Shown: in pieces, positions 1 to 13,723 of the stretch
Layout of the letters: the number at the start of each line of letters is the position of its first letter
Numbering within the stretch: the first letter of the stretch is position 1
NCBI GenBank assembly: GCA_025617375.2
Contig: JAMYGW020000008.1
Location: forward strand, 1,550,001 to 1,614,000
Direction of reading: 5' to 3'
Source: Acarospora socialis
Taxonomy: Eukaryota > Ascomycota > Lecanoromycetes > Acarosporales > Acarosporaceae
Length of the DNA stretch: 64,000 nucleotides
The notes under the pieces: generated by a model
What the model was told of the DNA's origin: nothing
Database searches by the model: none
The model's input: only the letters and a program-made list of their open reading frames with translations
Translations under genes and position numbers: made by a program

Positions 1-366
1 ATCTCAGTGAGCCGCAGGCGGTAATGACGTCGGGCATTTGGAATCGCCACACGCAGGAACGGATTACATAAGCGGTACCGCAAATTGAGGCTGTGAACGG
101 TATTTGCAGGTTCAACTTGATTACGGATCAATTGATTTCTGATAGAGTAGGGCGCAAAAGATTGAATATTGGGTATCTCTTTACAGTACTGACAAGACCT
201 TAGTAGCCAACACGGCTAAGCTCTCAAAAGCCCAATGCGTAGTCACCGCGTAACGCTCAACGCCCTGTACTCGTAACACCTTCCCTACTGAGATACCGCC
301 GAGTAAGCCAACCTATAAGCTCGAGTATACGCATAGTAACTCCAGATCTGAGTTGTAGATGCCAAC
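1..366. other. Non-coding edge of window
   Basis: No supported gene. This is sequence downstream of the minus-strand CUE-SMR gene. I see no RNA gene or repeat. Confidence 0.5.
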
Positions 367-2061
367 TCAAGGGCGTCTAGCAACTCCTCGTACGACCAAC
401 ACCCCCTCGCCAATTTCGACTTTCCATCCTTCCCTTACAAGCATCTTGCCCACTGCTGGCCCCAGCTTGCCTCTACCGCCTTCACTATGTCTGCCCATGC
501 CTGTGACGATTCTGAACCCCTGTTTGGAACCCAAGCCAGGTTCCGTATCCTTCAGTGCCACCCACCATGCCGTGACCCTCTCCCTAGCGATCCGTACAGC
601 GTCCTTGACACCAACGCCATGCAAGTCCAGGTCGAGTCTGCTCGACTGCGAGTCCACAAGCGCATCAGCGGCCGCAGCGGAGTACTTCTTTGCGATGGCG
701 TCATGATCTCGGCCAACAGAACTGTAGTAACCCGCCGCAGCACCCATCAATGGATCGGATTTGCTTTTACGATACGCAGCTGAGGCTTGGTTAAAGGCTG
801 TCTGGCGTGCCAGGGTGTTGGTAGCCGCGAGCGCCGAAGCAGTAGAGAGATCGAGATAGAGATTGTCGGCTGTGGAGCGCTTCGCTGGTGAACGCAAGCT
901 GCCATTGTTCAGATCAATGGGTGAGTACTGTGTGATGATCTCGATACCGCCAGAATGTTTGTTGCGGATAGGTTTCGCGATTAAGAATTTGGCCAACTCA
1001 TGCGCGGAGGAAGTTGACGGATAGGTAAGACGAATCAGTGCAGCGAGGTAAGTGGTTGAGATAGTAGGAAACTCTTCACCGAGTTCAGAAGCATGCGTTT
1101 GAACCGTGGACTCGTCCAGTGCGGTAGTTAAACACCCGCTGCTTGACGTTTCGAGCAAAGCACAAATTGTAGCTGGCATTGATGCACCATGCGCATGATA
1201 CTGTGAAGAGACAGTCTGCATCGGTAGCCCAGTCCTCTGACAGATAAATTCGACATCTCGTCTGGCGACCTCCCAAGTGCTGAGCCCTTCGTCGGTACTG
1301 TCGTTTGTAAACTGGGCAGGCGTCGAACTTGTCCTCCTCCCGTTCCTCAACTGCTTCCCCTTCTTGCCTTTGCCTTGTCGACCCCTTCTGCCTACGCAGT
1401 CCACCACGAAACCGTCGATTCCCTTCAGAAGAATCCCATCCTCGCCTTGCTCCTCCTCAAAGAAAACCCGGTTTAACAGCTCCTCCACAGCCCGCCCTAG
1501 ATTCTCGCCAGACTTCTTCAAAGTGTAGCTGATTCTGAACTTCTTAACGCTCGGGAACATCTCATGTAACACCCTTTCTTTACCCTCCACACCCAGCTCT
1601 TCTAATCCCATGTCATATTGAGTAGATGGAAATTTTTCCTCGTCTTCTATTTCTGTGCCGGAGTAGCCTGGCTCAAGTCCTAGCAATGACAACGAATGCG
1701 ACGTGCTCGTAACATCGGTGTCTTCCGATCTAGAAGCCACTTCCCCATTCCATGACTGCGCGCGCTCCGATGTCGCTTGCGTACCTGTACTTGTATCGTC
1801 TCGGGCCCCGCTGCTGCCGGAGGGATCAAACCCTGTTGCCTCCTCTGCGGCAGCACCGGCCTTCAGTGCGTCAAGTGTCGAACGTGCATCTTGGATCCCG
1901 CTGTCTGTGGAGAGATCGTAGTCGGATAGTATGGCATAGCAGAGCGCCGAATCAATAGGAGGACAGTACTCTTTCTAGTTAAGCACAGTGCTATGAGATT
2001 GGCGCTCTTGGAGGTTCATCTACGTGGGACTTGCCTGTAGCTGAGCGATAGTATCATCCAT
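367..2061 (-). CDS. CUE2: CUE and SMR domain protein, Cue2-like endonuclease candidate
   Basis: Two exons, 2061-2035 and 1974-367, giving 544 residues. Exon 1 encodes only MDDTIAQLQ. The 60-nt intron appears to be GC-AG (CAG|GCAAGT ... AACTAG) with a CTTAAC branch site, and phase 0 is kept. A CUE-like ubiquitin-binding segment lies near residues 140-180 (EMFPSVKKFRISYTLKK). A DUF1771-like helical region and a C-terminal SMR domain follow, with LDLDLHGVGV and a GMGRHSEGG loop, the D-x-H and G-x-G motifs of SMR nucleases. In yeast, Cue2 with this architecture cleaves mRNA at collided ribosomes in no-go decay. The same role is inferred here from domain order. The Cue2 assignment is less sure than the SMR assignment, since other fungal SMR proteins exist. 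Confidence 0.8.
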
Positions 2062-2729
2062 CTTTGCAGTTTCGCGGTATTCGTATGCCGGTTGTGCTTC
2101 CTAAGTTTATCATGCTCAAGTTTAACATATGATCCATCGAGTAGCTATTATTGATCCGAGTGTAGTGTTTCGGTAGACTCAAGTGTTGAGGCAGTTGTAT
2201 GGATGAAGTTGTTAGTGTGGTGGGAAGTGAGAATCGTTTTTGTGTGTTAACAGGATCCATGACTCGACGACTTTTCCGGCTACGCTGCTTTGAGTCAAGC
2301 TCAATTGTGTTCATAACCGGTGCAAGGTTGAGTTCATCAAAGTCAATCAAGATCCGAAAACTGATATGCTTTCATCAAGTTTTTATGTCTTCACTATGGG
2401 TACGTATAAAGCATACATCCAGCCTGTTTTACGAACCACCGACACGCCCCAGATATCCGCAATCCATGCAGTAGCGATTCAGAGCAAGTGCAGTATGAAG
2501 AGGACTCGTAGCAAATTATGCTAAGGATCGGTCAAGATTAGCACAAGTAAAAAAGGCACGTTCTAGATGCAAGCTCAGTAGAATGGAAAAGACCCCATGT
2601 CATAACCCAAGATCTCGGTTTGGCGATCTGCCGTAACTCCAGTCGAACATGGTAGAGAGGGTGTTGACAGTGTGCGTCAAGTCATCAGTAAATTTTGATG
2701 TCGTAAGATGGGGTCACAGCTCAACCGGC
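2062..2729. other. Intergenic, CUE2-like 5' region and UFD4 3' region
   Basis: No coding exon supported. It holds the promoter of the CUE-SMR gene and the 3' end of UFD4, both on minus. No repeat or RNA gene seen. Confidence 0.5.
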
Positions 2730-5700
2730 TCAGGACAAGTGGAATGCACCCTGGCCTTCTCTGATGGCGGTGCCCAGCCGCTTGCGCATCATATCTAGAT
2801 CGCTATAGTCCGGAAGCTTCAGATAGTTGACGCAGGTCATAACGCTGGGCAAGTAGTCGTCTGACATGTACGGCGGCTCGCTAGGTTTGCAAACGACTGT
2901 AAACATCGGTGTGAGGCTTTTGAAGCCTGTCAATAATTGTTAGCTTACGCCAGCCACTGAGCAGAGATCCTCAAAAATGCAACTCACCTCCGATTGGAAG
3001 TTTCGGACTCCCAGTTACAAATTGGAGGAAGTCACGTCTCTGCGGAAGGGAAAGCTCGCTCATCGTCTGTAGCAGGTTACGAACGCTTTTACTGTCCATG
3101 TTGAAACCGTGATCGGCCTTTATAGAATCCATCAGAGCTAAGGCAGGGGTTAGCGGTGTGCCTTACTGTCGAGTGGACACGGTAATACATACTTTCGATG
3201 GACCAATCCTCATCAACCCGTCCGAACAGCATGACAAGCTCGTTGGGTGTGAACGCTTTCAGAGCCGAATAAGGAAAGACTTGTGAGAATCCGGCTCTGA
3301 ACGCATCTACTTGCCTCTGCACTCCGCTACCAAGGGTAAGGTCGATCACCTTATCGAGGTACTGACCAACATTGTCCATAGTCACAGGAATGTTGGAGCC
3401 ATTAGGCACAAGCTCGATTGCGGGATATCCTGGAAGGGTGAAGTCAAGGCCCAGGTCTTCAACACTGACCCCTTGTATCTCAACATCTTGAGCTGCATGT
3501 ACCTTCTGAACTGCAGTCAATCGACCATTCTCGTCGATCCTCTTCTTGACCTGTGCAAACTGTTTGACCAACTTCAACGACTTGGCAAGGTCACTATCCA
3601 CAGTCTTGATAGCGCCCAACGATGGCACGACAGTCGTCAGACCGTCCCCGATGCGGAAGAACGTGGGATTGAACGACACATCAATGATGCGGGAATCCAG
3701 CATGGATCGGGCAACAAACTTCCCCAACATCTTAAATAGGTGAAGTATCTTCTTGCCATTCTCATGATTTGCTTGCTCTGCACTCATCGGTGCCGGGAAC
3801 AATCCTAATTTGCCAAATGCAAACTCATCTTCCTCGTTTGATTCGTTCTCCCGCCAAAGTTTGAGTTTCTTTTTGGAGAACTCCTTAGATACCGTAGAAT
3901 AGAATTCCAGAGTAGGTCCCAAGCCAGTCCCGACTTCTTCAAAATATTCCACCTCAAGCACACTGGGGGAAGCGCCATAAAGTTCCATGACCTTGACGCC
4001 AGATTCTAAGATCCTCGTGCGCGAGATGCGTACCTTTTGACGTTGTAGTCTGCCTAGGAAGGGTCGGTCATCTCGATGGCGATGCCTAGAATCTTCAGTC
4101 GATTGAGCGTTTTGCCACCTGCTCATGGATCGAGAGTACCCGAAAGATGTTGACTGTAGAAAGAGATGACGAGTTTCGAAGGGAAAGAGAAACGGATAAA
4201 GACGAGCCAGGTCTTCGCTCCAAGTCGGCAGACAGTTGCTCGCCACAATCAGCGGTTCCTCCAGCTGCCTATTCAACTTGGCCGTGAGTTTCGTGTTCAC
4301 AAATTGAGACAGGGGCTCTGCGTTGAGCTTGACAATGTCCTTTTTCTCTCCCATGACATCGTCAAGATTGGCATTTAACTCATGAAGGATATTGAGAAGA
4401 CGGAGAATCGCCGAGGTTGTCGGATTCTTGTCTAGAGATGCGGGCATGCCAGATGAAGTTGTCTGTGCAGAGCTCTCAGGCGGCGGTGACAGTGTGGAAG
4501 GTTCAGCGGGTGGTGGTCCGGGCACACGCTTGAACTTGATAGTATGGACTGCAGACCACAGATTTCTACCAAATGGCTCTTCAGGCTGTGTTTTGTTGTA
4601 ATGAACAGCCCGATAGATTGTGGTTTCGTTTGCGATTGGTCGGTCTCTAATGCTAAACTCAATGTGCCAGTCTTGTGGAACTGCCTGGATGGCTGCAGCA
4701 TACGACACTGGCCGGTTTGCAAGTGCCGCTGCCATGCCTGCGGCTGATGGAGCTGTAGTCTGTAAGGACGGGGGTATTCTAGGAACAGCCGTAGAGGATT
4801 GAGAAGGTGTAGCAACTCGGGTCCCGTCTTCTTTACGAGCCGTCACTTTCCCGGTAGGTGCCACCTCCATGTTGACAGCCGTAGGATCTGGGATTGGTTC
4901 TTCCCCCATAGCATCGTCTAACTCATCAACAATTGCATCCAGTGCGCTGCTGTCCCCCAAATCGTCGTCATCGGTCAGTTCCCTCTCATCCGGACACTCC
5001 AATGGGTGTCGTAACTCTTCATCGTCCTGAGGTGGGGCCGGAGGTGCTTGAGATTGAAGCTGTTGTCTACGGCTCGATCGTCGTGCTGTCCCAGCTTTGT
5101 CTTTCGTGGTGCTTGAACTTGACTGCTGAGCGGAGGTTGTCGCAGGGACCTTGGTCTTTGAAGACTTGCGTGAGGTACGGCCAGTACTGCCAGCAGTTGG
5201 ATGTGAGGGCAGAGAAGGAGGGTCTCCAGTACCGAACAAACCACGCTCAACCAGTCTCTGATGAGAGCTTGGCAACCCGGCAGCGGCTGCGAAAGCGGCA
5301 AGGGCGTGTGAGACACCTTCACGATGTCTCGGACCCCGTGGTCGCTCCGCGAGACTGATCCTTGGGCGGAGATAATCATCTAGCGCTTTAAATGTTGCAA
5401 TAGCGTGGATCGAAACCATGATGTTACGGTATGGTTTAGGAATCTCCGATTCTTCGTCAACAACAAGCTTCAGACGGAGTTGCTTCGCCAACATTGAAGC
5501 GGCACTGCTTCTGTTACTGTCGAATGCATTGTGATGAACAGTAATGACTTCGAAGTGCTCGGCTCGGCTTAGCAGATCTTGGAGTTTGTGCACCAACACA
5601 CTGAACGGTGTGACTGGCGTAAGGTCACCAGACGGTTTGGATTGACTGAAGATCGATGTTCCCATGAACGCCTCCAAGAAAGCGGTTTGCGCCTCTTTGC

Positions 5701-8627
5701 TCACTTGTTCTAGGATCACAGCAGTTAGTAATATTATCACAGGCTTATTGAAGGTTAGCTCACCGTCGGGGTTGTTGAACACATCCAGTAACACTCGCAC
5801 TATTTCCGAATTAAGAAGCTCGAAGCTTGTGATACTCTGTAGAGCATCACCTTCAAAATACTTCGCCAGGCGGTTAAATAGGTGCACTCCTCTGTTGCTT
5901 TCGTCTTTCCGATAGCACTCCTCAATATCTTTCGCCAGACTTCGCAGCTCATTAAGTGTTTTGGAAGCTTTCTCATGCATCCCCTTACCGACAGCTTTAT
6001 CGTATATCTCGAGGAATTTCTTCGCGCGTACAGTGATATAGTCGCGCACATTTGACGGAACCGGGGGTACGGGGTAGTTCCTCTCAGATGAGGAGGAAGA
6101 GCTAGGTGAAGCGGAGATGTCATCAAGGATTTCATCATGGTCGTCATCATGATCTTCATCTTCCTCGTTATCTTCCTCTGATGCATCGTCTTCATCGTGC
6201 TTCTCGTCCAGGATTTCCTTCTTATCGTGGTCGTCCGACTTATTCGCTGATATTGTTTTTGACAAAGAAGCGTCGTCGGTGCTAGGCTCAATCTTAATTG
6301 CTTTCACCGTGTCTCCAGACTTCTGTGGGTATAGAGTAGCTAGGTTGGCTATTTCAGCGATGACACCTTCTCGATAGAACTGATACTCATAGATCGATCC
6401 CAGTCTCTGAAGCAGTAGCTCGGCAGCCTGCAAAGCAAAGGTGACTAATGTGGGATGGTCTTGCTGAGACAGAATGGACGCCAGATATGAAGCGTATGGT
6501 ACCGAGCGCAGCGCCTCTTCAAGGATGCTAGTGTCCAGATTAGAAAGCATCTTCAGCTGAGCCGTTAGTACTTTCTGGCGGACATTAAGATTGACAGTAC
6601 TCGAGTAAGCGTCGGTTAGGGTAGGGAGGAGAATAATCGCGAAGCGTTTCAGCTCGTCTTGACACCCTTTGAGAAGTTCAATCCTCTTATCGTTTGGTGA
6701 CTTCTTAGCTCTTGAAGCTTGAATGGTCATCAAGTCATCGCCAGGATAACCGGTTTCGAAGAGATCATCCAGATATGACGTTCCATTACCAGCAATTCCA
6801 GGAAGTAGCTCGCAGATTACGTTTAGTGTCTCAAAAACCTGTTCCCTTGGTCGGTGAATGAGAGCCTGCATGATAACCACAGTATCGATCTTAGAGGCCA
6901 CATCATCAGTCCCGCTCGGCGGCGAAACTCCTGTTAAGATCTGGTATAGCGTATCGACAACATCCATCTTGAACAACTCCGCCGACAAGCGAGGGCTTGC
7001 CCTTGCAGTAATCGCAAGGACGCGGAGAAACTGTGTATGAATGCTTGGACCGATAAGGTTGGTAGTACCTGGGAGTAGAAGACGCAATATTGCTTTGAGC
7101 ATGTCAGGGCTGACAAGCTCTTCAAGCTTATCTTCCTGATACTTGAAGCTTTCGACCACTCTTGAAACACACAAACACCCCTGCTCAACAACCTTCTGAT
7201 CACTGCTGCCCAAGACATTCAGTAGAATTGGCATGACGTCTCTGATCACAGGGAAGGAGTCCTCAGGAATGTTGCGGCAGCAGTTGGCAGCGGTCGTGAC
7301 TGCTGTTCTCTGGGTACTGGTGGCAAAGAAGTCCAGGTAGGTCAAGCAAGCGGTGAGACCCCCTTCACGGACGATAGATGCTGGGAATTCAACAGATATC
7401 TTTTCCAGTGTCTACCACCAGGTCAGTGTATGCATCGCGTCAAGGTCAGTCAGACTTACACTCAGCGCTTGTTCGGCAAGGTCAATGAATTGAATTTCCA
7501 AGAGTTTCTGACATAATATCGGCACAGCACCGCCGTAAACCACATTAGCCGTCGACGCCGGTAAGGCTTCCATGAGATTAGCTATGCAGCGACAGGCGAG
7601 AAGCATCATTTCCGGGTTCTCCTCCCCCAATTGGCTTGGTTGCATCAATGTAACAAGCTCTTTGACGAATTGATCTGGTGAGAAGTGTCCGGAGAGATTA
7701 TCTTCAGTCGATACGAGCAGAATCTCGGAGAGGTCTTGCAGCGCGATCAGCTGCACGGACGGATCATCTTTCTGTCTCAGATTGTTCAATATGTCTCGGA
7801 GACGGGTAGAAACACCGGACATCATGCCGCTCAGAGCGCGGAGAGTGCTCGAGAGACCTGGCGGAGGTCCACCTGGTCCACCAAGGAAACCACCATTGAA
7901 AGGATCGTCATCATCTTCCTCCTCATCGTCGTCAATATCGCGCGGATTTCCATCGCCTTCACTGTCACCGCTCGGGCCTCCGTCAAGCTGACCTTTCCGA
8001 TCGGCCGTTGTCCGCCTCCCTTGGTTATCGTCGACATCCTTCATGCTAACATCTTCGTCCTGTTTCGTAGAACCTTTCTTTGATCGTCTAGTCGAAGGCG
8101 CCGGGGTAGATGCAGATGGGTCTGAAGTCAAGTTAGCGTTTAAACGAGACCTCAAAAGAACCTACGCAAGGTTGTGAAACTAACCACTGCGCTTAGTCCT
8201 ACTCGATTTCCGCTTGGAGGCGCCCGTAGATGTAGTCGAAGGATTGGATGTCTCGTTTGGTGGGTTGGTAGGTTGTCTGTCCATAGTTTAGCACGCAGCA
8301 TTACACGAGTGGGGCAGACAAAAGGTGGTCATACTCCTGGTTTGACATGGCAGTTGACGTCTTTCCTTTCTTCCGGCGGGAAGAGGCGGCTGGCTGTGGA
8401 GCCGGCTCTGGGTTTGAGACCTTCTGTCGTTTGGCTCGTCGGGGCGGTGTTACTTGTACAGGTTCTGGAGTGTTGTCTGGACTAGGCTCACGAGCAGTTA
8501 TGGTCTTGCGTTTTCGAGAGGATTGTGTAGGCGGCGGAGCGGTGGTCGTCGTGGTCGAGGGTTGACCGGCCGGCGTTGTCGAATCTGCTGCGCGTCTCGC
8601 TGAAGAGCGAGTCACTCTGGAAGACAT
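2730..8627 (-). CDS. UFD4: HECT E3 ubiquitin ligase UFD4 (TRIP12 family)
   Basis: Six exons: 8627-8335, 8276-8185, 8121-7460, 7411-3193, 3137-2988 and 2926-2730. They total 5613 nt, 1870 residues, and every junction keeps frame. The N-terminus is basic and Ser/Thr-rich. Armadillo-type repeats follow from about residue 290 to 700, then a strongly acidic Asp/Glu tract near 750-800, a long linker, and a C-terminal HECT domain from about 1500. The catalytic cysteine is C1837 in [14 protein letters not shown], and the chain ends GQGAFHLS, the typical HECT tail. Yeast Ufd4 and human TRIP12 build ubiquitin chains on ubiquitin-fusion and N-degron substrates in the cytosol and nucleus. Armadillo repeats, spacing and tail all fit this family rather than Tom1 or Rsp5. 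Confidence 0.95.
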
Positions 8628-10230
8628 GAGAAACTATTTCTTCACTGAATCGGCCAAAGCTTCCATCAAAAACAGCTTGACCACGTGAGTAAAAGTGTGG
8701 CTGGATGGTGGAGCAAGGTGTATGTCTCTGACGAAGGTTCTGTTGCTCAGATAGGCACGGATGTATGCGTTACAGAATAAGACGATGGTAGCTACCTTGA
8801 TGAGAGTGTAGGAGAGAGAGTTGAAAGAGAGGCGGGAGGTGTGAGAAGGAGTGGATGGAAAGGTTCGGTCGTGGAATGGGAAGGAGGTCTTCGCTTGGAT
8901 CGTTGAGTGGCAGATCTCTCCATAAGTTAACCCGCCATAGGCGAGATGAAGGTCCGCGAAGCTGAGATTCGACTGCCGGATTTCGGTGTTAGAATGATAG
9001 TGACAGTGTTGAAGTGATAGGAATAAAGAGTATCCTCGATGTTAAGGTGTGTTGTTGGTCCCTCGACATTGATCCTGATGGACTGGGTTGATAGACCCTT
9101 CAGGGCAACTTATGCAATTCGGGTACTTCCGTCGTAGTGATCACGCCTAGGCTAGTTGCACTAGGCACTTTACGGCTTTACGGGATGTGCTATGACCTTC
9201 GACAACTCATTGCCAAGACTGACAGAGCACTTCTCTTCACTTACTTCATCGCATGACATCCTGAGAATATTATTCTTGCCTAAAAGTCATCTCAAGTACA
9301 TCACATATCATTTGACGACCACCACATGTGTCGTCTCTGAATGCATGTTTACAATGAGCGTCGCTACAGCCTCGTATCACGGATAGGGTCTATCATTCGA
9401 AAGTGAAACCCTAAGCAAAGACTATCATAGTACATAAGGTACGGTGTCGAGCCACTCAGGTGCACAAGTCAGGTACCTTGGCTTATTCTCTGAGATGCTG
9501 CTCACAGTCTACAGTTTCATTTTGATTTCTACTGCTCTCGCGTATGTACAGAAAAACTCACAAGTACGATCACTCTATTGACAGTATTCTCGATCTACGC
9601 AGCTATCTTCTCGTTGGCAGCTTTCCCGGATAGAAAGTATCATAATTACGCATGGTTGAGCGTTTTGTTCCCAGTAAATGCCAGGTTCTGATCTACAAGA
9701 ATTAAATAACTACCCTGAATATACCAGAGATCGAATTCTACAGCCCAATTCCTGTCATCGAACGTACTCTAATATCCTACCTGCTATTGCGGGGCATTCA
9801 GATGTGAGATGACCTTATGTAAGCCAACCCCACCGAGTACCTGAGTACCTACGGTTGCTGACATGAACTGAAGTGAGTGGCTAGATGCCGTACCTGATGG
9901 GCCGCTCAATGACTGACTGCAGACTATAGACGAACATTTCATCAGCTTTACTCTTCTGAACACTCTCGTCAGCATTAGTATCGCCTTAAAACAGCCAAAC
10001 AAAACCTTCTGGCCTGGTGGACAATTCCTTTACCCGACGCTTCAATAGCCGACGCATTGCTGCTACCGACTCTTCTTCCGGCGTCCTTGCGGCGGACACC
10101 TGGAAATACTCACCGATTGTTTCTGGCGCTTGGCTGCCTGACCAATCCACGCAAGCAAGATAATCTGGTTCAAAGGCGCTGCTTCCGACGGTCCGTGTTG
10201 CAGTGCCTCAACACTCCCGTGGCGTTGAAG
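8628..10230. other. Intergenic between divergent UFD4 and NMN adenylyltransferase
   Basis: A shared upstream region of 1.6 kb. Only short open frames occur, without family motifs or splice support. The long gap may hold leaders of both genes. No repeats, tRNA or mobile element seen. Confidence 0.5.
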
Positions 10231-11206
10231 ATGCAAATGCACCAATCCATGGAGCTTGAGACCAGCATACCAGAAGCCGTACCTGAATCGCAGCCAAATG
10301 GTCAGCTCGATGCATCTACTGCGAGCGACATGAGCAACTACACATTCCCTTATCATCGGCTGAAGAGGGTGAGGAACGACTCCTCGAAGACGCCGTTGTT
10401 ACTGGTGGCATGTGGTTCATTTTCCCCAATAACCTATTTGCACCTGCGCATGTTCGAGATGGCCGCCGATTATGTCAGATTCAATACCGACTTCGAGATC
10501 ATCGGAGGGTACTTGTCACCGGTTTCGGATGCGTACAAGAAGGCCGGATTAGCCAGTGCGGAGCACCGGTGAGCAAGCCAACCCCATTTCAGCCGGAAAC
10601 GTTACAATGTTGACTCCCCTGGCTAGGGTCCGCATGTGCGAGATTGCCGTGGACCAGACCTCGGACTGGCTCATGGTAGATCCTTGGGAAGCAATTCAAA
10701 AGGAATACCAACCAACAGCCGTCGTTCTCGACCACTTTGAGGAGGAAATAAATGCTCTCCGCGGAGGCATTGAGACCTACACCGGCGAGCGGAAGCCGGT
10801 GCGCATAGCACTGCTGGCAGGAGCGGACCTTATTCAGACCATGTCAACACCTGGCGTCTGGAGCGACAAAGATCTCGACCATATATTAGGACGATACGGT
10901 ACATTCATCGTTGAGAGGTCCGGTACCGACATTGACGATGCTCTGGCGACTCTGGAACCGTGGAAAGAGAATATATATGTCATTCAGCAACTGATTCAGA
11001 ACGACGTCAGCAGCACCAAGATCAGGTTGTTTCTGAAGAGAGATATGAGCGTTCAATACCTCGTTCCTGCGCCAGTTATAGAGTACATCCGTCAGCATGG
11101 GCTTTACGAAGACGATGGAGCAGCGTCCAGTGTGCATGAACGCGAAAAGGAGTACAAGGGCAAATCTCCGACGAAGAGCTCGGCAGCTGAGGAATCTGAA
11201 AGCTAG
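10231..11206 (+). CDS. NMA1: Nicotinamide/nicotinate mononucleotide adenylyltransferase
   Basis: Two exons, 10231-10568 and 10627-11206, giving 305 residues. The intron is CG|GTGAGC ... CTAG|G and restores the reading AEHRVRMCEIA. The enzyme joins NMN or NaMN to ATP-derived AMP to make NAD or its deamido form. The nucleotidyltransferase ATP-binding motif is visible as GSFSPITYLHLRMFE, and the C-terminal SSTKIRLFLKRDMSVQYLVP carries the S-x-T-x-x-R signature. I chose the start at 10231 because it gives a length close to fungal and animal homologues. An in-frame ATG at 10057 would add 58 arginine-rich residues and could be real. A start near YTFPYHRLKRV (10330) is also possible. Confidence 0.92.
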
Positions 11207-12431
11207 AGCCTGGCTTAATTCTGAATCCTACAAGTTTGACGGCGTATTTGAAGGGACGACGAGGTTGGTTCATGCCATTGGTATAAATGGGATTGCGTGT
11301 AGCGCTGTAACGTTAGGTCAGGCTGCGATGTACGAACTGCAGCACGCTTCATCTTTGACACACTGTCTGCATGAGATGGGAGCTATTTCGTTGATCACAC
11401 TGTCGACTAGAGATGCGATTTAGAGATATGAGGCTCACCCCTGGTTTTGATTTGTTTTTGGAGGTTTCTTTTACCGGAGTTCGTTCGTCGACCGTCATAG
11501 AATTACTAATACTAAATACCTTAGAGGATGAGCAGAGTAGCTCGGTCAACACCGATGTTCATCTGATGAATGACTCCTGCCATTCTTATCTAGTCCTTGT
11601 CTACAGTTGAGTTAAACGGGAGTAATCGTAGTCATAGCGTTACTCAGAAGAAGCACAGTTTATCAACCGTAGTTTACCAGCAGGTAGGTCTCAAAAGCTC
11701 AGAGCATTATGGCTTTCTTGATTTATGTGAAAATGATCCAAGAAACCGGAACCATCAGACTATCGTGATCGATGAGGTGACTAGCTTTTCCAATGGATTC
11801 GACAATAAATCAGTGCATCTTGAACTGGGTTGTTATATCTCGTCCAAAACAGGTTAATTGAGTCCAGCTAGCGCCCTATAACGGCAGATACCTCGGCTGA
11901 AAGATTTTCCGATCTGACAAGCCACCTCGGCCGATTACCAATGATGGCATCTGAAGCGATAACACAATCAGAACTACGGCACTTGCCGTCTACCTTGGCT
12001 AACTTGAGTGGAGCTCCACATTCACACCCATCGCAAGCTGTCTCTACACTTCCCACCGTCCTTGTGACCTCACCTGGAGGGTATGTGCATGAGATTCTCG
12101 CCCCGGTTTGCCGCACAGCGGTTAGGTTAAGCCCGGCAGCGATCCGTCGTTTGCAGGCGGCAAGATATGCAAAGAGCCCTCCGGCAACTGCATCTTCTCT
12201 TCTCAACGAACAAGAAGAGTGCCTAGCTGAGGTATAAAACCTCTCTTTACTCTTGCCAACTTGGAATTCACTGAGGCATTCCTTGACATCAATTTCAAAG
12301 AGTAGACGAGCTAAACTACCAGACAGGCGCCTGGAGCAGCGACGTTCAGAGTTCCTCTGATCGCAACTGGCGAAGCACGGCCCGGTTACGTAGGCGCGGC
12401 CACGAAATCGCTGTTCTGGTCAGTTGAAGCG
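11207..12431. other. Intergenic
   Basis: No supported gene. A 98-codon open frame at 11941-12237 (+) has no motif and composition unlike neighbouring genes. The region is the 3' side of the adenylyltransferase and the promoter of the RGG protein. Confidence 0.45.
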
Positions 12432-13522
12432 ATGGACGAATTCGCGCAGACCAGAGCGCCAGACGACCTCTTCGACGACGATTTCACGCCGCTCTCGGGA
12501 CCAACATCGCAACCAGCTTCACATACGAGTCATCGGGTGCGGGGCGACTATCAACGCGGTCGAGGTGAGAGAGGCGGTAGAGGTAGAGGTCGTGGGAAAG
12601 TAGAAGCTCAAGGTGAAGTGACAAGGGAAGGTCAAGAGGCAATTGAGTCTACGGAAGCGGTGAGAGAAGGTGGTAGAGAGCCAGTTGTGAGGGGAGATGG
12701 TAGAGAGCCAGCTGTGAGGGGAGATCGGAGTGGTACAGGTGGGGTAAAGAAGGTAGCTACTTTCCTCAACTCGCTTTTCCCATCATTGTACTGACAACTA
12801 AAACCGTACAGCCTAAGCTCAGCGAAGATGAACTTTCAGCACGCATGGAAGCGGTCAAACTCAACAACGCCAAACGCGAAGCCGCTCATGCCCGCGCTGA
12901 AGCAGACGAAGCCTCCTTCCAGCAACGCGAACAAGTAGCCCAATCTAAACGACTCGAGGAGCGCCAAAATCGTCGTGTCATGGATGGTGAGCGTGAGCGC
13001 AATAGGTTGAGGAAGTTGAAAGCTGTGGGAGGTCGGGAGTGGGACGCTGAGAAGAACGAAGAAGATTTCGCGGAGAGAGGCGGGCAGTCGAGTCGGTTTA
13101 GGAGAGGGGCACATGGTGGGGTGGCTTTCGATGGCGGTATTGGTGGACGTCGGGATGACGATGCGGGGAGGACGTATGGTAACACTGACTTCGATAGACG
13201 TGGAGGTGACTATGTGCCAAGGGGACCACGGGGGGGACGGGGTAGAGGCCGCGGGAGAGGGAGAGGCAAGGGCGGTTTCAACGGTCAACCATCAAGAGAT
13301 GACGACCTTACCTCTCATCCGCCTCCGGGCGAAGCTGACTTCCCAGCGCTACCGAGTGGAGCAAAAGGTGAGAAAGGTGAGAAAGGCGAAAAGGATGGCG
13401 TTGGCAGCCGTAGTCGGGCTACTCCTCATGCTACAAACTCAGTCCAATCTCCGGTTGGCGAAAAAGGGTCATGGGCAGATCAGGTCGAGTCGACAGTGCC
13501 GGCGCCTCCTGGTGGGTGGTAG
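12432..13522 (+). CDS. RGG-rich, coiled-coil conserved fungal protein, probable RNA-binding
   Basis: Two exons, 12432-12752 and 12812-13522, 343 residues, with the junction reading VKK|PKLSEDEL. The N-terminus is acidic (DDLFDDDFTPLSG). Two RGG/RG clusters flank a charged helical core of about residues 108-200, with dense Lys/Arg/Glu and the pattern LSARMEAVKLNNAKREAAH. A second RGG run (RGGRGRGRGRGRGKGG) precedes a short EADFPALPS motif seen near the C-terminus of several RNA-associated proteins. A Lys-Gly-Glu triplet repeat lies near residue 290. I recognise the layout from uncharacterised proteins of filamentous fungi but cannot name a function. RNA binding is inferred from the RGG boxes. 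Confidence 0.85.
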
Positions 13523-13723
13523 CTCTATTGAACCTCAACATCAGCGCAGAATCTGTGGCTGTGCTTGCGGTCCGGATAGTTGCTATATTGCAAATCCACC
13601 CCTAAGTGTAGTAGGATAGTGTATCACCGAGATTAGATAGCAAGCAATTTGCTATCAGAAATACTACCCCTGCTGACCCCGAACGCCATGCTATCAACAT
13701 AACCGCAAAGGAAATTGAACAAT

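Noticed and set aside
11941-12237. 98-codon frame (+)
   Set aside because: No motif or supporting signals. The opposite strand is also open over the same span, so chance openness is likely.
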